Below are positions 7,301-14,714 of a stretch of DNA of 47,673 nt, in pieces; position 1 is the stretch's first letter, and each line of letters begins with the position of its first letter. A model generated the notes under the pieces. That model had not been told where the DNA came from, ran no database searches, and saw only the letters and a program-made list of their open reading frames with translations. The stretch is taken from contig JAAVFG010000014.1 in the NCBI GenBank assembly GCA_014800895.1, positions 57,543 to 105,215 on the forward strand, in the 5' to 3' direction. The translations under genes were made by a program, and so were the position numbers. The stretch comes from Bacteroidales bacterium (GTDB lineage: Bacteria; Bacteroidota; Bacteroidia; Bacteroidales; Muribaculaceae).

Positions 7301-8203
7301 ATCCTTGATACGATTATTAACATATTCGCTGGGGGTCATTCCGGTCACTCCCTTAAACATTCTGGCAAAATGCTGAGGATGACGGATTCCTAATGAATAT
7401 GACACTTCCGAACTGTTCATACCGCTTGCGAGTCTGTTCTTAGCAATCTGTATTACATGACGTTTAATCAGAGTGCCTGCTGACTCTCCTGACAATTTTC
7501 TTAATAGGTCTGTGAGATACCCAGGTGTAAGAGACAGTCTATCGGCACATAGTTTCACGGTTGGTATCCCATACTGATATTGTTCTTCATTTTCATAGTA
7601 TCTTTTCAGGATATTCTCCAATCTTGATGGTATGTCATTCCCAATTTTTATCCCAGAAGAGAATTGACGGTCGTAAAACCTTTTAGCATACCTTAATATT
7701 ACATTTAAAAATCCTACAATAATTCTGTCTTGGTTGGAATCGTGAGGACAATCAAGCTCCGCATCAAGAAGTCGGATGACATCAATAAGTTTCTGTTGCT
7801 CGGGAGGGGTCATTTGTAATGCCTCCGCCACACTATAATCAAAGAACCTGAAGGAATGTATATCCTTCTCCAATCCCGTAGATTGAAGGAGATCGGGGTG
7901 AAACACAACAGCCCATCCACCTAAATGATAAGTGTTGCCGTCATACTCCTTTCCACCGACTTGTCCGGGAGAAACAAATATCAACGAGCCGCTGACATTA
8001 CGATATTTTCCTATACCATAATCAAGCTGATGATTGAAGTCCTCATCTTGGAAAAATATCCCATATACATCGTAACGGTTTAAGCTCATACGGATGGGAG
8101 ATAACTTGGAAAAGTCTATACAGCAGATTAAAGGATGACGTGATGGAACGCCAAGCCATCTGCAATAATCTTCCGGAGTCTGTACTTTTAGAATCTTCTG
8201 CAT
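7298..8203 (-). CDS. AraC family transcriptional regulator
   Basis: A 301-residue regulator. Residues about 20-160 form a cupin-like ligand-binding domain (SGSLIFVSPGQVGGKEYDGNT region). Residues about 200-298 carry the two helix-turn-helix motifs: TVKLCADRLSLTPGYLTDLLRKLSG, then SSEVSYSLGIRHPQHFARMFKGVTGMTPSEY. The best-known relatives activate promoters by binding next to the -33 region. The gene diverges from the flavoprotein/acetyltransferase pair, whose promoter lacks a recognisable -33 element, so they are the likely targets. The effector is unknown. A minus-strand TAGTTTTG at 8231-8224 is a fair -7 box for the regulator itself. Confidence 0.92.
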   Translation of the reverse strand: MQKILKVQTPEDYCRWLGVPSRHPLICCIDFSKLSPIRMSLNRYDVYGIFFQDEDFNHQLDYGIGKYRNVSGSLIFVSPGQVGGKEYDGNTYHLGGWAVVFHPDLLQSTGLEKDIHSFRFFDYSVAEALQMTPPEQQKLIDVIRLLDAELDCPHDSNQDRIIVGFLNVILRYAKRFYDRQFSSGIKIGNDIPSRLENILKRYYENEEQYQYGIPTVKLCADRLSLTPGYLTDLLRKLSGESAGTLIKRHVIQIAKNRLASGMNSSEVSYSLGIRHPQHFARMFKGVTGMTPSEYVNNRIKD

Positions 8204-8299
8204 TGGAGAAAAGATAATATGCTCAAAACTACTACAAATTCAGTAAAAGTTCATCTTTATTCATATCTTACAACTTAAAAAAAGAAGTCGAATCTATTA

Positions 8300-8337
8300 A
8301 GGCTCTATCCACTAAAACATTTATAAAAGTAACTTTG
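8300..8337 (+). promoter_or_regulatory. Flavoprotein promoter with an upstream motif copy (candidate AraC site)
   Basis: The repeated motif AGGCTCTATCCACTAAAA begins at 8300 and its A-rich tail runs directly into a perfect -7 box, TAACTTTG (8330-8337), 33 bases before the ATG at 8370. There is no TTTG at -33; the motif occupies that position, as an AraC-type activator site would. Binding by the neighbouring AraC protein is inference. Confidence 0.5.
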
Positions 8338-8369
8338 TTCCTAAGTAAGTTGAAATTATTGAAGTATTT

Positions 8370-9020
8370 ATGGAATCAAAAGGATACAAAGTTCTGTTGG
8401 TTAATGGTAGCCCCCATATCAAAGGATGTGTGGCGCGAGCTCTTGACGAAGTTGAGAAGGAACTGAATGTTAACGGAATCTCTACTGAAAGAATCAATGT
8501 TGGAAATAAGGATGTTCGGGGGTGCATAGCATGTAACTTCTGTCGCTCTCACGGCAGATGCGTGTTTAATGACATTGTGAATGAGACGGCGCCCAAGCTC
8601 GCGGAGGCAGACGAAATGATTGTCGGCACGCCGGTGTATTATGCCGGGTCAAATGGGCAGCTTCATGCTTTCATGGATCGTTTGTTTTATAGCACTTCGG
8701 GAACAATAGATCTTAACCAGAAGGTCGGTGCTACGGTGGTCTCTTCACGTCGAGCAGGCAGTACATCCGCATTTGATGACATCAACCACTTCTTTACGAT
8801 CAGTTCAATGCCTATTGTCTCTTCAACATATTGGAATGAAGTGCATGGATTCACAGCAGAAGATGTGGAGGAGGATCTCGAAGGTTTACAAACCATGCGA
8901 AATCTCGGTCGTAATACTGCATTTCTAATCAAAGCCATAAGGGCACAAATGGAGAAGGAGGGGTTACCGGTGCAGGAACATGATAAATTTACAAGTTTCC
9001 ATAGTGAAACCAGACTATAA
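8370..9020 (+). CDS. Flavodoxin-fold NAD(P)H/FMN oxidoreductase with a four-cysteine cluster motif
   Basis: A 216-residue protein of the NADPH-dependent FMN reductase/iron-sulfur flavoprotein family. The FMN phosphate loop is VNGSPHIKGCVARAL near residues 11-25, and GTPVYYAGSNGQLHAFMDR supplies a second flavin-contact region. Between them is a compact cysteine motif, Cys52-x2-Cys55-x2-Cys58-x5-Cys64, matching the cluster-binding pattern of archaeal Isf proteins. It may therefore bind a 4Fe-4S cluster as well as FMN and carry electrons in the cytoplasm. It is first in a two-gene unit with the acetyltransferase (16-base gap) and diverges from the AraC regulator that may control it. Confidence 0.87.
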   Translation: MESKGYKVLLVNGSPHIKGCVARALDEVEKELNVNGISTERINVGNKDVRGCIACNFCRSHGRCVFNDIVNETAPKLAEADEMIVGTPVYYAGSNGQLHAFMDRLFYSTSGTIDLNQKVGATVVSSRRAGSTSAFDDINHFFTISSMPIVSSTYWNEVHGFTAEDVEEDLEGLQTMRNLGRNTAFLIKAIRAQMEKEGLPVQEHDKFTSFHSETRL

Positions 9021-9036
9021 GGTGTAAATTATTGGT

Positions 9037-9576
9037 ATGGAAGAAATAAGAATTGACGTAACAAAACAGACAGAGGAGGAGCTGGCACTTGCCAGGGAAC
9101 ATGCTCAGCTCATATTCAGGTTCAATCATACCATGCCCGGCACAGAGGAATATACTGAAATAATGCATAAGATATTCCCCACAATGGGAGAGGGAAGTAT
9201 TGTCAATACACCGTTGACAGCTATCAGACCTCACATGGTAAACATTGGGAAAAACGTTGTGGTCATGCCCGGATGCCTGATGATGTCGGCAGGTGGAATT
9301 ACGATTGAAGATGGTGCCATGATAGCCGCTAATGCACAGTTGATCTCCAATAATCATGATTTGTATGAACGCCAGATCATTACATGCAAGCCTGTGCATA
9401 TTGGGAAGAATGTCTGGATAGGGGCCGGGGCTACTATTTTACCTGGTGTCACAGTGGGGGATAACGCCGTTGTGGGAGCAGGAAGTGTAGTGACAAAGGA
9501 TGTAGAACAGAATACGATAGTTGCCGGTATTCCTGCCAAGTTGATAAAGGTTATACCCCCTAAAGCAAAGTGTTAG
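9037..9576 (+). CDS. Hexapeptide-repeat sugar O-acetyltransferase (LacA/Maa-like)
   Basis: A 179-residue acyltransferase. The N-terminal helices (about 1-55) are followed by left-handed beta-helix hexapeptide turns, with the typical end IGKNVWIGAGATILPGVTVG, VVGAGSVVTKDV and AGIPAKLIK. The NNHDLYERQ segment contains the expected catalytic histidine. The family moves acetyl from acetyl-CoA to a sugar hydroxyl. Overall similarity is to maltose/galactoside acetyltransferases and not to drug-modifying Vat/Cat enzymes, but substrates cannot be assigned by eye. It is co-transcribed with the upstream flavoprotein and ends at a hairpin at 9611-9638. Confidence 0.88.
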   Translation: MEEIRIDVTKQTEEELALAREHAQLIFRFNHTMPGTEEYTEIMHKIFPTMGEGSIVNTPLTAIRPHMVNIGKNVVVMPGCLMMSAGGITIEDGAMIAANAQLISNNHDLYERQIITCKPVHIGKNVWIGAGATILPGVTVGDNAVVGAGSVVTKDVEQNTIVAGIPAKLIKVIPPKAKC

Positions 9577-9610
9577 AAAGGAAAATATAAAATATAAAAA
9601 ATAAAAAAGA

Positions 9611-9645
9611 AGCGAGCATATGCGGCTATAGACTCGCTACTTTTG
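9611..9645 (+). terminator. Hairpin after the acetyltransferase gene, overlapping a -7-like box
   Basis: AGCGAG (9611-9616) pairs with CTCGCT (9633-9638), with additional ATA/TAT pairing inside, and is followed by ACTTTTG. The tail also reads TACTTTTG (9638-9645), an exact TAnnTTTG 33 bases before the beta-lactamase ATG, so it may double as that gene's -7 box. No -33 TTTG is visible. Confidence 0.6.
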
Positions 9646-9677
9646 TATTTCCCATTATATCAGAGGCGGATAGACAT

Positions 9678-10628
9678 ATGAAAAAGATATATATTATAGC
9701 AACTGTTCTGTTCATAATCTTATTTTCATCTTGTAAGATCAAACAAAGAGAGGAGGAACTGCCCACGTCAGTTTCTTATGGGTATGACAAAAGATTAAAT
9801 AAGATAAGGAGACTTCAAAACGAAATAAATTTATACGTATCAGATAAAGATGCTCGTATAGGTATTGCAGTTCTTACAACTGAGGGAGATGCTATCTTAG
9901 TGAATGGTAAGAAAGAATTCCCGATGCTGAGTGTTTTCAAGTTTCCCATTGCTTTGGCGGTGGCTCATATGGTGGATAAAAGTGGAGGCTCTTTTGATGA
10001 AGAAATCATGGTATCAAAGGAGGAACTTAAGGAAAATACCTACAGCCCGATGCTAAAGAAGTATGGTAGGAAGGAGAGGAGGATGACACTTCATGAGTTA
10101 CTTGAATGGTCTCTCAAGGAGAGCGATAACAATGCAGCTGATATACTCCTGAAATACATTGGGGGAATTTCAGGATTAAACGACATTATGAGAGAAATGC
10201 AAGTGGATGAGGGGATTAAAATAGGGGCAACGGAAGATGATATGCATCGCGATCCGTGGCTGATATATCTTAATCGTTCCACACCTTTAGCAATGGCGGA
10301 GCTATTTTTTGACTATTACAAAGAAAATAGAAATGGGAAACCGGTGTATAAGGCAATAGGGGAGATGTTAGAGGATTGTCAGACCGGGAGCGATAGATTA
10401 TACGCGCCATTATCAGATAAACGAATAACATTTGGTCATAAAACAGGAACCGGCGATATTTTGCAATCCGGAAGAATATCGGCAATAAATGATTGTGGGT
10501 ATGTCATACTGCCAAATGGGATATCCTATGCCATTGCAGTCTTTGTAGCTGACTCCGGCTGCGATATGAAAGAGACATCAAAGATTATTGCCGAAATTTC
10601 AGAGATGGTTTATAAATCACTTATATAA
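9678..10628 (+). CDS. Class A (subclass A2-like) beta-lactamase lipoprotein
   Basis: A 316-residue serine beta-lactamase. All catalytic motifs are present: SVFK (Ser85 nucleophile, Lys88), SDN (149-151), a likely Omega-loop glutamate at Glu186 in ATEDDMH, and KTG (255-257). The Glu186 region and the overall layout resemble the Bacteroides CepA/CfxA/PER group (subclass A2), but it is clearly not one I can name. An N-terminal hydrophobic stretch ends in the lipobox FSSC (Cys19), so the mature protein should be membrane-anchored on the periplasmic side. It would hydrolyse cephalosporins or penicillins if expressed. It is followed after 20 bases by alkD and lies in ordinary chromosomal context without mobile genes. 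Confidence 0.93.
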   Translation: MKKIYIIATVLFIILFSSCKIKQREEELPTSVSYGYDKRLNKIRRLQNEINLYVSDKDARIGIAVLTTEGDAILVNGKKEFPMLSVFKFPIALAVAHMVDKSGGSFDEEIMVSKEELKENTYSPMLKKYGRKERRMTLHELLEWSLKESDNNAADILLKYIGGISGLNDIMREMQVDEGIKIGATEDDMHRDPWLIYLNRSTPLAMAELFFDYYKENRNGKPVYKAIGEMLEDCQTGSDRLYAPLSDKRITFGHKTGTGDILQSGRISAINDCGYVILPNGISYAIAVFVADSGCDMKETSKIIAEISEMVYKSLI

Positions 10629-10648
10629 TGATAATAGCTATTTAGAAA

Positions 10649-11398
10649 ATGGTAACAGCTCGCGATGTAGAAAGAATGTTGGAGGCTGAAAGGAATGAAA
10701 AACAAGCTGCACATCTGATGAGATTTTTCAAGACCGGTCCAAACGACTACGGTGAGGGAGATAAATTTCTCGGACTCAAAGTGCCTCAAACCAGAGCGAT
10801 AGTAAAGCAAGCTAAAGGGTTGTTGACTTTAGAAGAGATAAAAAAATTACTCTATAATAAATGGCATGAAGTCCGACTTGCGGGTTTTCTACTATTAGTG
10901 GAGGAGATGGACAATGCTATTCCAAAGAGGAATGAAAAAATGTCGAAAGAGAAGGCATTAAGAAGATCTGAGCTCACTAAATTCTATCTCCAACATTCAA
11001 GGCAGGCAAATAATTGGGACTTAGTGGATATGTCATGTCCAAAAATTTTAGGAGTGTTTCTACTTTATTCACCTGAAAAAATACGTATGCTCAAAGAGTT
11101 GGCTGATAGTGATAATATATGGCAGCAACGGATAGCGATGGTGACAAACTGGATGCTCATTCGTTATGATATCCTACAACCTACTATAGAAATTGCAGAT
11201 AAACTCCTTTCTCATTCCCATGATCTTATTCACAAGGCTGTCGGCTGGATGCTTAGGGAAATGGGTAAAAGAAATCCGGATGCTTTGATGGAGTATTTAG
11301 AGAGGAATTACTCTAAAATGAGCAGAACGACATTGAGATATGCAATAGAGAAACTCCCGGAAAACGAGCGTCAATATTGGCTGAAGAAAGAGAAGTAA
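10649..11398 (+). CDS. DNA alkylation repair protein, AlkD-like
   Basis: A 249-residue all-helical HEAT-like repeat protein. It matches the AlkD DNA glycosylase family, with the diagnostic blocks GDKFLGLKVPQTRAIVK (about residues 37-53), NNWDLVDMSC (near 121-130) and KAVGWMLREMGKR (about 195-207). AlkD enzymes remove bulky or positively charged alkylated bases such as N3-methyladenine and N7-methylguanine without flipping them. The aspartate in NWDLVD corresponds to the catalytically important position. It begins 20 bases after the beta-lactamase stop and probably shares its transcript, although the functions are unrelated. It ends at a strong hairpin. Confidence 0.9.
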   Translation: MVTARDVERMLEAERNEKQAAHLMRFFKTGPNDYGEGDKFLGLKVPQTRAIVKQAKGLLTLEEIKKLLYNKWHEVRLAGFLLLVEEMDNAIPKRNEKMSKEKALRRSELTKFYLQHSRQANNWDLVDMSCPKILGVFLLYSPEKIRMLKELADSDNIWQQRIAMVTNWMLIRYDILQPTIEIADKLLSHSHDLIHKAVGWMLREMGKRNPDALMEYLERNYSKMSRTTLRYAIEKLPENERQYWLKKEK

Positions 11399-11399
11399 G

Positions 11400-11439
11400 A
11401 CGTGCAAGCGTTTGAGTATTTATTCAAATGCTTGCACGT
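11400..11439. terminator. Bidirectional hairpin between alkD and the secreted hypothetical gene
   Basis: ACGTGCAAGC (11400-11409) pairs with GCTTGCACGT (11430-11439), and the stem extends inward through G/ATTTGA against TCAAAT. It lies between convergent genes. The T-run is weak on both sides. Confidence 0.75.
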
Positions 11440-11455
11440 TATAAGAATATGATTA

Positions 11456-12565
11456 TTACTTTACAATGATTTTATCCATTTCATTCCCTCTCTTACGGAT
11501 ATAGACACCGGGGGAATTTGGTTTTGAAATGACCAAACCATTAATAGTGTAATAGGTAGCGGCATCTTCCGCAGTTCCTTCGATAGATTCTATTGAGCTG
11601 GACTCTGATTGCTCAGCGACTATCTCACATTCTGCTTTTACAGCTTCCCCGGATGGAATGAATACATGATTCTTTGGAAGTTCAGCTTTGAGGATTACTC
11701 TTCCAGGCTTTTTAAATAGGATATTTCCATCTGAGATTTCTGCCACATCAGTATCTGAAACGTAATACTCTGCCAACTCGGCAATCTCCTCAGGTTGAGT
11801 CAGCAAATGCGGGAGCGGGAGAGAGGTGGACTTCTCTAAATAGAGATGTAGATTTCTCTCATCAAACTCCCATTGTGTAACAGTCTCTTCCTTCTGTTCA
11901 GACTGGTCATAAACAATAATAAACCTTTGGAAAGCAAGATAGTAGTCAGGGTCAGGATTTTCAACTAATTTACTCAATACATTGGGGACTTTTACGCTCA
12001 GTCTCGCAACAACTTTTCCATCAATCGGCAGAGAGAAGGTTCCCCTAACTTCATTCAATTTTGTATAATCCGTTGCATCGTCTCCTTTTAAAGTGACATA
12101 CTTTCCTCCATTTACAGACACTTCCAGATCAGGCGCAACTCTCGTAGGGTCGCCATCTATATTGGGGTTATCCCTGTAATTGAACGTAGTTATATTTATT
12201 TTTGAACCACGTACCCATCTTTCCGGATTTATAACAAATGTTACACATCCTTCCTCATCGGTATTCGGATCAGAAGCATAGACGAACAAGGCTCCTCCAC
12301 TATAAGAATCACCGTATTCATCTTTTAAGCCCTCCTTGCAGATAAAGGACCCTCTGCATTGTGGTATTGCAGACACGATATCTTTAGTAGCATCATCTCC
12401 ATTCAAGAAATCCATAAGGATTGTTGGAGTGGCTGTCTCCTTGCTTTCATCTGCTTTCAAATTGCTAAAATTGATTGCCACAGTGTCAGCAAATAAGCTT
12501 GATGCAAATGTGAGACCACAAGATATGGTTAGGAGACTTTTGTAAAACGAAATCTGATATTTCAT
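11456..12565 (-). CDS. Secreted hypothetical protein with a T9SS-like C-terminal tail
   Basis: A 369-residue protein I do not recognise as a named family. It has a signal peptide (about residues 1-26, ending SSLFA-D). The body is rich in beta strands, with stretches such as GCVTFVINPERWVRGSKINITTFNY and ARLSVKVP that suggest one or two jelly-roll or immunoglobulin-like domains. A middle part around residues 255-315 (alternating DVAEISDGNILFKKPGRVILKAE) looks like a BIG-type domain. The C terminus (TYYTINGLVISKP, then SPGVYIRKRG and a lysine-rich end) is the short type A sorting-like tail. Presumably it is exported to the surface or medium; function unknown. It stands alone. Confidence 0.75.
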   Translation of the reverse strand: MKYQISFYKSLLTISCGLTFASSLFADTVAINFSNLKADESKETATPTILMDFLNGDDATKDIVSAIPQCRGSFICKEGLKDEYGDSYSGGALFVYASDPNTDEEGCVTFVINPERWVRGSKINITTFNYRDNPNIDGDPTRVAPDLEVSVNGGKYVTLKGDDATDYTKLNEVRGTFSLPIDGKVVARLSVKVPNVLSKLVENPDPDYYLAFQRFIIVYDQSEQKEETVTQWEFDERNLHLYLEKSTSLPLPHLLTQPEEIAELAEYYVSDTDVAEISDGNILFKKPGRVILKAELPKNHVFIPSGEAVKAECEIVAEQSESSSIESIEGTAEDAATYYTINGLVISKPNSPGVYIRKRGNEMDKIIVK

Positions 12566-12685
12566 GAAGTCTAAATTTTGGTAGTTAGATATAAATATGC
12601 CATCTATAGGAGAGTTTTCTAAGTAAAATTATAAATAAATATTCAGAATGCAAAGGTTTCAGTCTAATTTATGGAAATATTCTAT

Positions 12686-13309
12686 TTAGAAAATCCTTAT
12701 TAGAGAATTCCTTATACCCTCCGCATCATTGGAGCATAGAAACTTGACAGCCGAAACTACGGCATTGGAAAAATTTTCGCAAGAATATGTAATCCGATTG
12801 ACAGTTATCTTGTCATAAGTGGAAAGAAAAGTCTCTTCCTCATCTGAATTTTGGGAGAGGACAATAAGTCTCCCGGAATAATCAGAAGGGATTGAATATT
12901 TCTCTTTGAAGGTTATCCAGATTTTCTCAATCAATCGGTAATAATCATGATTGCAGATTACGACATCCACATCTCTCCACGCCTTGAAAAGGTGGGCAAA
13001 TGCAGAGTTTAAATCCTTTTCCTCCTGATGCTTACCTTTTATGAATCGAATGCCGAAGCATTTCACTAAATCGGCTCCCTTTTTATCATCATCCGACACG
13101 ACTGCAATTTTACTTCTCGTTTTTAATAATTCCTTTATGAGAAGCTCGTCAAATCCTGAAGTAAGGATCAATATTCTCTTGGACGGAAATAGAAATCTTA
13201 TACTATTGGGGGATCTTGCAGAAGTAGGAGAGTCCCTAACGGTATATTCCTTAGACAATTTACCGCTTTTTAAATCCTCCATCTTGCGTTCAAGATAATT
13301 ATCAGCCAT
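12686..13309 (-). CDS. Hypothetical protein with a degenerate Rossmann-like domain
   Basis: I choose ATG 13309 (MADNYLERKMEDL, 207 residues), since the upstream residues look like an untranslated leader and the start matches a Bacteroidales pattern I recall. The segment KRILILTSGFDELLIKELLKTRSKIAVVSDD resembles the first strand-loop-helix-strand of a Rossmann fold but lacks a clear GxxGxG, so nucleotide binding is doubtful. The later DVVICNHDYY and RLIVLSQNSDE fit further strands. It may be a decayed or repurposed short-chain dehydrogenase. It follows thrC after a long hairpin and could be read through from that operon. Function unknown. Confidence 0.65.
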   Translation of the reverse strand: MADNYLERKMEDLKSGKLSKEYTVRDSPTSARSPNSIRFLFPSKRILILTSGFDELLIKELLKTRSKIAVVSDDDKKGADLVKCFGIRFIKGKHQEEKDLNSAFAHLFKAWRDVDVVICNHDYYRLIEKIWITFKEKYSIPSDYSGRLIVLSQNSDEEETFLSTYDKITVNRITYSCENFSNAVVSAVKFLCSNDAEGIRNSLIRIF

Positions 13310-13326
13310 AATGATATTAATAGTAA

Positions 13327-13372
13327 CGGATACCAACATAAGAAACATCTGATTTTCTTACATTGGTATCCG
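13327..13372 (-). terminator. Long hairpin after thrC
   Basis: On the minus strand CGGATACCAA (13336-13327 arm) and TTGGTATCCG (13372-13363 arm) pair perfectly, and the stem continues inward through two G-T wobbles to TAAGAAA/TTTCTTA, giving about 19 bp around an 8-base loop. It begins six bases beyond the thrC stop codon and is the probable end or processing site of the thr transcript. No T-run follows. Confidence 0.7.
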
Positions 13373-13377
13373 ATTTA

Positions 13378-14685
13378 TTAAATAGACTTTAAAAGGAAAG
13401 ATTTAAAATCCTGGAAATCGCGAGACATCTCAATGCTCTTCTTCTCACCATTCATAAATGCCCGGAGTTTCTCTGGAATCTCTATATCACCTTTAGTGAT
13501 AACGTCAACAGTGTCTTTAAACTTCGCAGGGTGTGCAGTCTCAAGGAAGATACCTGTTTCATCCTCTTTCAGTCCTTCTTCCAGAGCTCTCAAGCCAACG
13601 GCACCATGAGGATCCGGAGTGTAGCCTGTGGAGTTCACAGCAGAGTACAATGTCTCAGATATTTGATCGTCAGAATATGTCGCTCCGGATATCTCTTTGA
13701 CAATTTCCTCATGAGAATTATCATAAAGATCAAGTACACGCGCGAAATTACTGGGATCGCCGACATCCATTGCATTCGCAATAGTTGAAACTGAAGCTTT
13801 TGGTGAGTAGACTCCCGTATTCAGATAATTAAAGAAGATATCGTTGGCATTGTTTGCCGCTATAAATCTCTTTACAGGCAGACCCATCTTCTTGGCAATA
13901 AGCCCGGCAGTGATATTTCCGAAGTTTCCGGAAGGCACACATATTACAATCTCCTCAGGATTAACTCCGGCTTTCACCGCTTGACCGTAGGCATGGAAAT
14001 AATAGAACATCTGGGGAAGAAAACGAGCTACGTTTATTGAATTTGCTGATGTAAGCATCATTTTTTCGTTAAGCTCGGAATCCATAAATGCTTCCTTAAC
14101 CAATCTTTGGCAATCATCAAAATTTCCATCTACCTCAAGCGCTGTGATATTCTTACCCAAAGTAGTGAACTGCGCCTCCTGTATTTTGCTGACCTTACCC
14201 TTAGGATACAAAACAAAAACTCTGACACCATCGACACCCAGGAAACCATTGGCAACCGCGCTACCGGTATCGCCGGAAGTCGCTACCAATACATTTACGA
14301 CACGATCCTGATTGTCACGGTTAAAATAACCTAATAAGCGCGCCATAAAACGGGCTCCGACATCCTTGAAAGCAAGTGTGGGGCCATGGAAGAGCTCGAG
14401 AGAATAGATATTATCCTTTACTTTTACCAAGGGGATAGGGAAATTCATTGTCTCCTCGGTCAGCCTTTTAAGTGCTTCTTTATCCACATCCTCCCCAAAT
14501 AGAGACTGAGCAACATATACTGCAATTTCCTGAAGAGACATATCAGGCAAAGCATCAATGAATTCCCTCGGGAGTTGAGGAAAGGAGAGGGGCATGTATA
14601 ATCCTCGGTCGGGAGCCAATCCCTTTATTACCGCTTCCTCAAGGGTTACCTCAGGCGATGCTCCGGTTGTACTTCTATATTTCAT
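13378..14685 (-). CDS. thrC: Threonine synthase
   Basis: A 435-residue PLP enzyme that turns O-phosphohomoserine into L-threonine, the last step of the pathway. The PLP lysine is Lys107 in FHGPTLAFKDVGARFMARLL. The phosphate-binding turn ATSGDTGSAVANGF follows, and SGNFGNITAGLIAKKMG completes the cofactor site. Length and motifs match the bacterial (E. coli-like) class of about 430 residues. It is the third gene of thrA-apgM-thrC, starting 29 bases after the apgM stop, and the operon appears to end at the hairpin just beyond it. Confidence 0.97.
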   Translation of the reverse strand: MKYRSTTGASPEVTLEEAVIKGLAPDRGLYMPLSFPQLPREFIDALPDMSLQEIAVYVAQSLFGEDVDKEALKRLTEETMNFPIPLVKVKDNIYSLELFHGPTLAFKDVGARFMARLLGYFNRDNQDRVVNVLVATSGDTGSAVANGFLGVDGVRVFVLYPKGKVSKIQEAQFTTLGKNITALEVDGNFDDCQRLVKEAFMDSELNEKMMLTSANSINVARFLPQMFYYFHAYGQAVKAGVNPEEIVICVPSGNFGNITAGLIAKKMGLPVKRFIAANNANDIFFNYLNTGVYSPKASVSTIANAMDVGDPSNFARVLDLYDNSHEEIVKEISGATYSDDQISETLYSAVNSTGYTPDPHGAVGLRALEEGLKEDETGIFLETAHPAKFKDTVDVITKGDIEIPEKLRAFMNGEKKSIEMSRDFQDFKSFLLKSI

Positions 14686-14714
14686 ATTAAATCTTATGCT
14701 AACTTTTTGAAGGA

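Noticed and set aside
9037-9576. Acetyltransferase as a drug-resistance (Vat/Cat-type) enzyme next to the beta-lactamase.
   Set aside because: The motifs fit sugar O-acetyltransferases better, and a terminator separates it from the beta-lactamase.
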